The notes below the pieces were generated by a model. The model saw only the letters and a list, made by a program, of their open reading frames with translations, did no database searches and was not told where the DNA came from. From assembly GCA_910578325.1 (NCBI GenBank), contig CAJTQT010000005.1:1-64000 (forward strand): a stretch of 64,000 bases of DNA, in the 5' to 3' direction. Source of the stretch: an uncultured Christensenella sp. (GTDB lineage: Bacteria > Bacillota > Clostridia > Christensenellales > CAG-917). The translations under genes were made by a program, and so were the position numbers. Shown piece by piece: positions 45,338-52,443 of this stretch (the first letter of the stretch is position 1; each line of letters opens with the position of its first letter).

Positions 45338-45946
45338 ATGTTCGTATCATTCGAAGGATGCGAGGGCGTCGGCAAATCCACGCAACTCAGACTGCTCAAA
45401 GAATATCTGGAAAAAACCGGTCAGCACGCCGTATATGTACGCGAACCGGGCAGCACCGCAATATCGGAACAAATCCGCAACGTCATTCTCGACAAAAGCA
45501 ACGTCGCTATGACGGAAATGACGGAGGCGTTGCTCTATGCCGCAAGCAGAGCGCAACTTGTACGCGAAGTAATCAAACCCGCGCTTGAAAAAGGCGAACT
45601 CGTAATCTGCGACAGATACGTCGACAGTTCGATAGCGTATCAGGGCTACGGACGCGAACTCGGCGCGGGGCTCATACGCCGAATAAACGAACCTGCTGTG
45701 GACGACTGTATGCCTGACCTTACTGTATTTATCGATTTAAGCCCCGAAAATTCCTGGCGCGGACATCGCGCCGCGGACAGGCTCGAACAGGAATCGAACG
45801 AATTTTTTGATAAGGTATACAACGGCTTTAATCGCGAAATCGAGGCTTCAAACGGCAGAATTGTAGCGGTAAAACCCGATATAGACAAAAATGTTACTTC
45901 GCAGAAAATAATCTCGCTTATGCGCGAAAGAGGCATAATAAAGTGA
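45338..45946 (+). CDS. tmk: Thymidylate kinase
   Basis: 202 aa. It phosphorylates dTMP to dTDP. The P-loop is FEGCEGVGKSTQ at the N-terminus. DRYVDSSIAYQGYGRELG is the DRY motif that binds the substrate, and a short LID region (WRGHRAADRLE) follows. GGAAGG precedes the ATG. The last bases overlap the GTG of holB (GTGA). tmk-holB-ricT matches the Bacillus tmk-yaaQ-yaaR-holB-yaaT order with yaaQ and yaaR missing. Confidence 0.95.
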   Translation: MFVSFEGCEGVGKSTQLRLLKEYLEKTGQHAVYVREPGSTAISEQIRNVILDKSNVAMTEMTEALLYAASRAQLVREVIKPALEKGELVICDRYVDSSIAYQGYGRELGAGLIRRINEPAVDDCMPDLTVFIDLSPENSWRGHRAADRLEQESNEFFDKVYNGFNREIEASNGRIVAVKPDIDKNVTSQKIISLMRERGIIK

Positions 45947-46923
45947 ATCCGCTCGTTTTCGAAAACGCTTTGAGAGGCTCTCGGGCTTTTAAACTCATTC
46001 TCGGCGATAAGAGAATGGGACTCGGTCACGCCTATATAATCGCATCGGGAGACGACGACGCGGTGGACGAGTTTTTTACGCTCGTCGCGGCGTCCGTTTA
46101 CTGCCGGAGCGCAACGGACGCGTGTTTTGACTGCGCCGAATGCAGAAAAGTTTTGCATTCGAACCACCCCGACGTTTTCCACATAAACGAAAAGCACGAA
46201 AAAATCAAGGTTGAGGACGTAAACAATATGCTGTCCTCGGTCTACATTAAATCGCTGTCGGGGCGCAAACTCTATTTCGTTCACCGCGCCGACCTTATGA
46301 ACATTCAGGCGCAGAACAAACTTCTTAAAACGCTGGAAGAACCGCCCGCGGAAGTGACTTTATTTCTGGGCGTTGCCAACGAATCCGCTATGCTGGACAC
46401 AATAAAATCGCGCGCCCGTACGGTACATCTCGACGTCTTCGACAAGGACGCGGTCTTCGAGACTATGATTGCGCTCGGATGCGACGAAGAGTCGAGCGCG
46501 GTTGCCGCCGCCTGCTGTGAAGGAATGTTGGGCAAAGCGCGCAAAATCGCGGCGTCGCCGCAATACGCCGCACTTTATCGCTCCGCTCTGGAACTGATGA
46601 AAAATCTCGACCGCAGTTCGGATATTATAAAACTCGATTCCGTAATCGCAAATCAGGACGATATAAACGGATTCCTCGACGTAATGTCGATTATAGTTCG
46701 CGATATGATGGTGGCTAAGGACGACGAAAATATGATACTGTCTCGGCACGCGTCAAACGAAATCGTTAAACTGTCCGAGCGCTACTCCGCCCTTGCACTC
46801 GCAAAAATACTCGCTCTTATCAACGACACCCGCAGGCAGTTGTCACTCAACGTCAGCGCGCTGTCGGCAATAGACAATCTGCTATTTTCAATTCTGGAGG
46901 TCAGACACAAATGCCCGAAATAA
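45943..46923 (+). CDS. holB: DNA polymerase III delta' subunit
   Basis: 326 aa from a GTG overlapping the tmk stop. It is a clamp-loader subunit of the AAA fold. The zinc site is visible (CRSATDACFDCAECRKVLHSNHPD). NKLLKTLEEPPAEVTLFLGV carries the conserved 'LLKTLEEP' signature, and the SRC arginine-finger motif is represented by KSRARTVHL. The Walker A loop is degenerate (GLGHAYIIASGDDDA), as usual for delta', which does not hydrolyse ATP. It overlaps ricT by 13 bases. Confidence 0.92.
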   Translation: MNPLVFENALRGSRAFKLILGDKRMGLGHAYIIASGDDDAVDEFFTLVAASVYCRSATDACFDCAECRKVLHSNHPDVFHINEKHEKIKVEDVNNMLSSVYIKSLSGRKLYFVHRADLMNIQAQNKLLKTLEEPPAEVTLFLGVANESAMLDTIKSRARTVHLDVFDKDAVFETMIALGCDEESSAVAAACCEGMLGKARKIAASPQYAALYRSALELMKNLDRSSDIIKLDSVIANQDDINGFLDVMSIIVRDMMVAKDDENMILSRHASNEIVKLSERYSALALAKILALINDTRRQLSLNVSALSAIDNLLFSILEVRHKCPK

Positions 46924-47765
46924 TAGGTATAAAATTCAAAACAGGCAACAAGATATATTTCTTTAATCCCAACGGAGAAAAGTTTTCAGACGGCGACGGC
47001 GCGATTGTGGAAACCGCGCGCGGTCTCGAATACGCAACAGTAGCGGTCGCAAATAAAATCGTCGACGACAGCGAAATCGTACAGCCGCTCAAACCCGTCG
47101 TACGCAAAGCAACGGAAGAGGACGCCGCGCAAGTGCAAAAAAACCTCGCAGACAAGGAAAACGCTCTTAAAACCATTCGGGAAAAAGTTTCCGAAATGAA
47201 ACTGAATATGAAACTCGTCGACGCCGAATACACTTTCGACAGAAGCAAACTCATATTCTATTTCACCGCCGACGGAAGAATCGATTTCAGAGAACTCGTG
47301 CGCGTGCTCGCGTCCATTTTCAAGATTCGCATAGAACTCCGCCAGATTTACGAGCGCGACGACACAAAAATGCGCGGCGCGCTTGCCCCTTGCGGAAGAG
47401 CCTGTTGCTGTACCGCGCATCTGCCCGACTTCGAGAAGGTTTCCATAAAGATGGCAAAGGTGCAGGGACTTTCGCTCAATCCGCAGAAAATAAGCGGCGT
47501 TTGCGGAAGGCTTATGTGCTGTCTCAAATACGAAAACTCATATTACAGCGAAGTTTACAAACTTATGCCCAAAGTCGGAAGCAAAGTAAAAACGCGAGAC
47601 GGCGACGGCACTGTGGAATCAAACGACCTTATCAAACAGACCGCCCGCGTCAAAGTTATGCTTAAAGACGGAACATTCGACGTACGCACGTACAGCCTCG
47701 AAGATATGCGGATAGGCGAAAGACAGTCCACCGCAGAAATCGACGCGTTGCCCGACGAGGAATAA
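46911..47765 (+). CDS. ricT: PSP1-domain protein RicT (YaaT)
   Basis: 284 aa. The PSP1 C-terminal domain is clear, with conserved cysteines GALAPCGRACCCTAHLPDF and CGRLMCCLKYE. In Bacillus RicT forms the iron-sulfur-containing Ric (Y) complex with RicA and RicF, which acts with RNase Y in mRNA maturation and is needed for competence, biofilm and sporulation. No ricA or ricF lies in this window. Translation starts inside holB, so the pair is coupled. Confidence 0.92.
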   Translation: MPEIIGIKFKTGNKIYFFNPNGEKFSDGDGAIVETARGLEYATVAVANKIVDDSEIVQPLKPVVRKATEEDAAQVQKNLADKENALKTIREKVSEMKLNMKLVDAEYTFDRSKLIFYFTADGRIDFRELVRVLASIFKIRIELRQIYERDDTKMRGALAPCGRACCCTAHLPDFEKVSIKMAKVQGLSLNPQKISGVCGRLMCCLKYENSYYSEVYKLMPKVGSKVKTRDGDGTVESNDLIKQTARVKVMLKDGTFDVRTYSLEDMRIGERQSTAEIDALPDEE

Positions 47766-47912
47766 TTCTTTGAATCCTGCATATACACGGGAATCAGAAT
47801 ATGAGGGACTTATAACCGAGAAAGACAAGACGCACGGTTTAAGACCGTCAGCGGATCAGGTTCAGTAAAAAACCGAATAAACTAAGATTTAATTTAAAAT
47901 AATAACGAATGC

Positions 47913-47939
47913 GAAAGGACGCTCACAGAGCGTCCTTTC
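47913..47939. terminator. Hairpin terminator between ricT and ferredoxin gene
   Basis: GAAAGGACGCT (47913-47923) pairs with AGCGTCCTTTC (47929-47939). It sits between convergent genes and is followed on the plus side by T-rich sequence. Confidence 0.75.
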
Positions 47940-47967
47940 ATAAATCACTTTTGTTTTTTTGTTGCTA

Positions 47968-48138
47968 TTATGCCTCAGAAATCGCGCTGACGGGGCATCC
48001 GTCCTCACAAGCGCCGCAATCGATGCACTGGTCGGGGTCGACAACAAATTTTCCGTCGCCTTCCGCAATCGCACCTACGGGGCAAGTATCCGCGCACGCG
48101 CCGCAAGAAATGCACTCGTCACTTATAACTCTCGCCAT
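47968..48138 (-). CDS. 2[4Fe-4S] ferredoxin
   Basis: 56 aa, the clostridial ferredoxin size. Two cluster motifs of the classic type are seen: CISCGACADTCPVGAI and CIDCGACEDGCPVSAI, with eight cysteines in a pseudo-twofold repeat. It carries electrons at low potential, likely from the pyruvate:ferredoxin oxidoreductase encoded at 9.2 kb to hydrogenases or other acceptors. Strong ribosome site AGGAGAGA. A promoter with TATTAT lies about 40 bases upstream. Confidence 0.95.
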   Translation of the reverse strand: MARVISDECISCGACADTCPVGAIAEGDGKFVVDPDQCIDCGACEDGCPVSAISEA

Positions 48139-48207
48139 AGTTCTCTCTCCTTTTAAAATGTTGAGATTATAATACCACAGCCGCGGAATTTTGTACAGTA
48201 TTTTTCG

Positions 48208-50430
48208 TCATTTGAAAAGACCGAAATAACAATTGTGCAACTTAGCCCGCCGCACCGAGTATTTGTGCGTTCCTCTCCAAATCGCCATTCCCTCTTTATA
48301 TTTGCAATTGCCGCACCCGTTGCCGAACACCGTTTTATACGGACAGTGCGCAAACGTCATAAGCGGTAGTTCGTCTCCGCCGATACCGTCACGCTCTTCG
48401 CTCTCCAAAGAAGGCAGCACCGCTTCCGCGCCCAGATTTTTGCAGACTTTTTCAGCAAACCCGTTAAGCACGTTATGTCCCGCTCCCGCTATAACGCGAT
48501 ACCCCTTATCCGCATAGGAAAATCCGTATATATTTTCGCTCACCAGCACTTTAAGCCACGGCAGACTGCCGAGCGCCTTATCCAGCAACATCAAATCAAG
48601 CCCGTTTGCAATAACAGGCAAACGCAATGCTATCTTATCCTTAGAAACGCCTGTCCGAATTGCCGCCCGTTCTATTTCTTCCGCAGTGTATTCGAACGGA
48701 CATAAAACCGTGAAATCCAAAGTCTTAGAGTCAAATCTGCCGCCCGATTTAAATGCGCCCAAATCGTCATTATGCACAAAAAGCAAGTTTAATTTGTCAT
48801 ATTCAACATTTAAAGTGCTATTTGCGAATAAAAGTTCGCTTGTGTTTATTTTAATGTCAGCCATCCCGTTTGCGGTTATAATCCTTTCGGCAAGCGTTTC
48901 GAGCGCGGTTCTGCGAGCCGCGTTTAATATCGATTTCGCCACAAACACGCCGTCTGTTTCAACTTCGCAACTTATTATTTCAAACCCGCTGTCGCCCGCT
49001 TTGCTCATCTGTGCGCGTATATTATCCACGCTGAGAGGAGATGTTCTGGCACGCTCGCAAATATCGCCTAATTGAGTTACAGAAGCGGTATCCGTCGTTG
49101 CAAATACGCTCAGCGGCTCGCCTGCAATCGCTGTTACGCGCAGCCTAACGCCTACATTCCTGCGGCGTGAAAGCAATGCGCAGTCGCGCTCTTCGGACGA
49201 TATCAGATGCACGCGCCAGCCCTTTTTTATCTCCGTTTTGGTGACGAAAACATACTGCTCTTTTCCGCAGGATTTGACGTCGCCGAGTCCTATGCTTGCC
49301 GTTTCGCGGAATTTGATTCCTTCGGCATTATCAACTCGTCCGCCGCCCGATTCTGCGGATTTGAGGTTTTGTCCCGACCGCCGATCGGCTTTCGCACTCG
49401 CGGAAAAAAATTTAAGTCCGTCTCCTCCGCTAAGCGGCAGGCGGGACGAAACAGTCACTCTGTATAAATCCGTTTTAAACGGCTCTACGTCTAAAACCCT
49501 TCCGACTTCTACGCCGGTATGATTGTTGAAATCCTTTTCTATTACGTCGGAAGCGTTTCCGTCGAGGTACGCCCTTTCGAGATATCCGACGCCACGACAA
49601 AATGCTGTTTTGAGCGTTTCTCTGTCCGAATCGCTAAGTTTCGCATTGTCCGCGCCGTCAATCAATCTGCGATAAACGCTTACCGCGCTTGCAACGTATC
49701 CCTCTCTGCGCAGACGTCCTTCTATCTTAAACGACGTTACGCCCGCGGAGGCGAGTTCCCGAATGCTGTCGGCAAGGCACAGGTCTTTTGCGCTTAGAAG
49801 AAATCCTTCCGCCGATTTCCCGGCCGTCTCCGCCCTGTATGGCAAACGGCAGAGTTGTTTGCAAAGTCCTCTGTTGCCGCTGGCATTTTGTTCGACCGCG
49901 CTGAGATAGCAGTTACCGCTGAACGCAACGCACAGCGCGCCCTGAACGAAGAATTCTATTTCCAGCGAAGTTCCGTCGCGTATGGCGCGTATATCGTCAA
50001 CGGTTGTTTCCCTTGAAAGAACAACTCTTTTAAATCCCAACTTCTCTGCGATGCGCGCGCCGTAGAGATTGTGTATTCCCAGTTGCGTACTCGCGTGCAG
50101 GACAATATCGGGGAATGCCGATTTAAGACGTTGCGCCGCACCCAAATCCTGAACGATAAAGGCGTCCGCTCTCGCTTCCACCGCCGCCTTGACCAATGAA
50201 ATCAGTTGCGGCATTTCGCAATCGCGCACAAGCGTATTGACGGTAACGTAAACTTTCACGCCGTAGAAATGCGCTTTATTTACAATATCGCCAAAATTTT
50301 CCGCGCTGAAATTTTCCGCTTTTTTGCGAGCGTTGAAATCGGACAGTCCCAGATATACTGCGTCCGCTCCGCAATTTATTGCGGCTTCAAAACTTTTCAA
50401 ATCGCCTGCGGGGGCTAAGAGTTCCAACAT
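48208..50430 (-). CDS. U32 family peptidase-like protein
   Basis: 740 aa. The N-terminal ~330 residues are the U32 domain (LAPAGDLKSFEAAINCGADA; STQLGIHN; the cysteine-containing GALCVAFSGNCYLSA and GLCKQLCRLPYR; SFKIEGRLRR). Members of this group (RlhA, TrhP, UbiU) hydroxylate RNA or ubiquinone using an iron-sulfur cluster and prephenate rather than being true proteases. The rest contains a DUF3656-like region and a C-terminal cysteine set (GCGNCKYKE and HNCYFG). A role in tRNA or rRNA hydroxylation is most likely. Its -10 box ends six bases before the ATG. Confidence 0.85.
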   Translation of the reverse strand: MLELLAPAGDLKSFEAAINCGADAVYLGLSDFNARKKAENFSAENFGDIVNKAHFYGVKVYVTVNTLVRDCEMPQLISLVKAAVEARADAFIVQDLGAAQRLKSAFPDIVLHASTQLGIHNLYGARIAEKLGFKRVVLSRETTVDDIRAIRDGTSLEIEFFVQGALCVAFSGNCYLSAVEQNASGNRGLCKQLCRLPYRAETAGKSAEGFLLSAKDLCLADSIRELASAGVTSFKIEGRLRREGYVASAVSVYRRLIDGADNAKLSDSDRETLKTAFCRGVGYLERAYLDGNASDVIEKDFNNHTGVEVGRVLDVEPFKTDLYRVTVSSRLPLSGGDGLKFFSASAKADRRSGQNLKSAESGGGRVDNAEGIKFRETASIGLGDVKSCGKEQYVFVTKTEIKKGWRVHLISSEERDCALLSRRRNVGVRLRVTAIAGEPLSVFATTDTASVTQLGDICERARTSPLSVDNIRAQMSKAGDSGFEIISCEVETDGVFVAKSILNAARRTALETLAERIITANGMADIKINTSELLFANSTLNVEYDKLNLLFVHNDDLGAFKSGGRFDSKTLDFTVLCPFEYTAEEIERAAIRTGVSKDKIALRLPVIANGLDLMLLDKALGSLPWLKVLVSENIYGFSYADKGYRVIAGAGHNVLNGFAEKVCKNLGAEAVLPSLESEERDGIGGDELPLMTFAHCPYKTVFGNGCGNCKYKEGMAIWRGTHKYSVRRAKLHNCYFGLFK

Positions 50431-50436
50431 ACCTGC

Positions 50437-50486
50437 ATTATAGCATAAAGCGCGCTATTGACAACGGTTTAATGATTATTTATAAT
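50437..50486. promoter_or_regulatory. Back-to-back promoters sharing the -35 region
   Basis: Plus strand: TTGACA (50458-50463), 17 bases, TATAAT (50481-50486), a full consensus driving the GtrA-like gene. Minus strand: TTGTCA (50459-50464), 16 bases, TATAAT (50437-50442), driving the U32 gene. The two -35 boxes overlap by five bases, so only one polymerase can bind at a time. Confidence 0.75.
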
Positions 50487-50520
50487 ATAAACATACTACT
50501 TATACTATAAGGGGAACGAT

Positions 50521-51381
50521 ATGGATAACACTCGGGAAGAATTTCAAAACGAAATTCAAAGCACGGATGAAGTTGTAACGCAATCCGCAAAAGACGAAAT
50601 CATCGAAAACGGAGAACCCGCTCCGCAGGCTGACGCCGATTCTAAATCCGAAAACGTCAAAAAGAAACGCGAACTGCCGGCAGGACTCAAAAAAATTTCC
50701 GATTATCTCAATGCTCACGAAAACCTCAGGCAAATGGTTTTCTTCCTTTTGTTCAGTTTTGTCTGCTTTGCGATAGAGTATCTGACATATACAATTCTCG
50801 CACTCTGCCTCAAAACCGTGAACGCGCCGATAAACTGGTTTGTTTTCAAATACGACACGGCGGGCGGAGGTCTTGGCGCGTTTATAGCGTTCCTCATCTC
50901 CAACGTAATCGCTCAAATCTGTACTTTCGTGCTCAACCGTAAAAAGACTTTCAACGCCACAAACAATGTTGTCATATCGGGCATAATGTACGCCGTTATC
51001 GTCATTCTGATAATAATACTCAACACCTATCTGGGCGGAGTAATAACAGACGCAATTGCCAGATCATCCGACAACAATCCCGCAATGGTCACTTTCGGCG
51101 GATACGTAGGCAAGTTTGTAGGAAGTTTTATGAGTTTCGTTATCAACTTCCTCGGCTGTAAGTTCCTCGTTATGCGTGACTGGGGAAAGAAGAAATCCAA
51201 AGATGAATCCGAAGAGTCCGAGCAACCCGCGTCTCCCGAAGCCGCGATTCCCGAAGGCGAATCCGCCGAGACTGAATGCGTAGCGGCAGAATACCGCGAA
51301 ACTCTTTCGGAACCGACGCAGGACGGGACTGTTACAGAACCCGAGATCTTATCGGAAGCCGCGGCGGACAAAAACGAATGA
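50521..51381 (+). CDS. GtrA-like membrane protein
   Basis: 286 aa. An acidic cytoplasmic N-terminus (~65 residues) precedes four membrane helices (about 75-95, 115-140, 155-175, 195-215) of the GtrA type. The family motif ICTFVLNRKKTFNA falls at the end of helix 2. GtrA proteins assist the flipping of lipid-linked sugars or function in cell-wall polysaccharide synthesis. The C-terminal ~60 residues are Glu/Ala/Pro-rich and disordered. No glycosyltransferase gene is next to it. Confidence 0.85.
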   Translation: MDNTREEFQNEIQSTDEVVTQSAKDEIIENGEPAPQADADSKSENVKKKRELPAGLKKISDYLNAHENLRQMVFFLLFSFVCFAIEYLTYTILALCLKTVNAPINWFVFKYDTAGGGLGAFIAFLISNVIAQICTFVLNRKKTFNATNNVVISGIMYAVIVILIIILNTYLGGVITDAIARSSDNNPAMVTFGGYVGKFVGSFMSFVINFLGCKFLVMRDWGKKKSKDESEESEQPASPEAAIPEGESAETECVAAEYRETLSEPTQDGTVTEPEILSEAAADKNE

Positions 51382-51403
51382 CCGCATAATCAGTGATTTT
51401 ATG

Positions 51404-51430
51404 ACGGCTCTGCGTTTGCAGAGCCGTTTT
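51404..51430 (+). terminator. Terminator after the GtrA-like gene
   Basis: ACGGCTCTGC (51404-51413) pairs with GCAGAGCCGT (51418-51427) and runs into TTTT. Confidence 0.9.
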
Positions 51431-51500
51431 ATATTGTAGCCTTTAGCGGAAATAAACCACCACTTGAAGTGGTGGAATAAAAAATCTTCAAGATACAAGA

Positions 51501-51561
51501 AATCCTCCTATGATAAACTAAAGCAGGTTCGCCAACCGCAATAGGGAATCATAGGAGGATT
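51501..51561 (+). promoter_or_regulatory. Hairpin masking the tnpA ribosome site
   Basis: AATCCTCCTATGAT (51501-51514) is perfectly complementary to ATCATAGGAGGATT (51548-51561), which contains the AGGAGG of tnpA. The mRNA leader would hide its own ribosome site, the known way IS200 keeps transposase low. Confidence 0.85.
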
Positions 51562-51566
51562 TAGTC

Positions 51567-52028
51567 ATGAATGACAAAAACAGTTTATCACATACAAGTT
51601 GGAATTGCAAATATCACATAGTATTCGCTCCAAAATATCGCAGACAAGAAATATATAATAAGATAAAAGCGGATATAGGAAAGATAATACGAAAACTGTG
51701 TGAGATGAAAAGCGTAGAGATAATAGAAGCGAACGCTTGCCCAGACCATATACATATGTTGGTGAAGATACCACCGAATTTGAGCGTTGCCCAATTTATG
51801 GGGTATTTGAAGGGCAAGAGTTCGCTGATGATATTTGACAGGCACGCCAACCTGAAATATAAGTATGGGAACAGACATTTCTGGTGTAGAGGCTATTATG
51901 TAGATACAGTTGGGAAGAATGAAACAAAGATAGCGGAATATGTAAGGAACCAACTACAAGAAGACATAATGAGTGACCAAATAAGTATAAAAGAATACAT
52001 AGACCCGTTTACAGGCGAAAAGGCATAA
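51567..52028 (+). CDS. tnpA: IS200-type transposase TnpA
   Basis: 153 aa, complete. A Y1 HUH single-strand transposase: the HUH motif appears as HIHM in CPDHIHMLVKIPP, and the catalytic tyrosine lies in the RGYYVDTVGKNE segment. It cuts and rejoins one DNA strand at the subterminal hairpins. It reads as intact, without frameshift, so the element may be active. The ribosome site AGGAGG is locked in a leader hairpin. Confidence 0.95.
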   Translation: MNDKNSLSHTSWNCKYHIVFAPKYRRQEIYNKIKADIGKIIRKLCEMKSVEIIEANACPDHIHMLVKIPPNLSVAQFMGYLKGKSSLMIFDRHANLKYKYGNRHFWCRGYYVDTVGKNETKIAEYVRNQLQEDIMSDQISIKEYIDPFTGEKA

Positions 52029-52325
52029 AAAGACAGCCACTTGAGTGGCTGCCCGAGAAGAGATTGCAGTTGGCGAACAATTCAATACGTCTTGAGACGT
52101 CTGCAAGTAGCATGCCCTTGAAGGGCTGGTGCAAACCTCGCGCTAAGCGCGTGGTTTTGATTGTACGGCATTAAAAACATTGCGCCGCAATATATTTTAT
52201 ACGACAAATCGCAAGAGAAAAGCAGACACCTATTTAGATTGTCGGTTTTTGTAAAACCGCTCGTTTACATACCGAAAATCCGAGGTCGGAAAGCATTTTC
52301 CAAAATATGGCAAAATTTGACACAA

Positions 52326-52373
52326 CCACCATATATTGTGTTTCTCAAAAATGTTTCACACTTTATTTTGCGA
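52326..52373 (+). promoter_or_regulatory. Two NrdR boxes
   Basis: Box 1 (52326-52341) matches the NrdR consensus ACACWATATWTWGTGT at 14 of 16 positions; box 2 (52358-52373) matches at 13 of 16. Their starts are 32 bases apart, three helical turns, the spacing required for NrdR tetramer binding. NrdR with dATP represses ribonucleotide reductase genes. Confidence 0.75.
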
Positions 52374-52379
52374 TTTTCC

Positions 52380-52407
52380 TTGACATATCCAATGTGCTTG
52401 CTATAAT
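52380..52407 (+). promoter_or_regulatory. nrdD promoter
   Basis: TTGACA (52380-52385), 16 bases, TATAAT (52402-52407). It lies directly behind the second NrdR box; the ribosome site GGGAG follows. Confidence 0.85.
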
Positions 52408-52443
52408 GAGAAAGCACAATTTCAAAAAGGGAGAATTCACATT

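Larger units (their letters stand above)
51445..52165 (+). mobile_element. IS200-type insertion sequence (IS200/IS605 family)
   Basis: About 720 bases with a single tnpA gene. The left end carries the hairpin CCACCACTTGAAGTGGTGG (51457-51475). The right end carries ACCTCGCGCT/AGCGCGTGGT (52135-52154, one mismatch). There are no inverted terminal repeats or target duplications, as expected for single-strand transposition by an HUH enzyme. It sits in the gap between the GtrA terminator and the nrdD regulatory region. Exact ends are estimated. tnpB is absent. Confidence 0.85.

Noticed and set aside
47770..47868. Possible 32-aa TTG-started peptide after ricT (begins MNPAYTRESEY)
   Set aside because: A GAGGA-like site is present, but the start is TTG, the peptide is very short and no homolog is recognisable; too weak to call.
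52161..52406. 81-codon open frame between the insertion sequence and nrdD
   Set aside because: It overlaps the NrdR boxes and the nrdD promoter and has no ribosome site.
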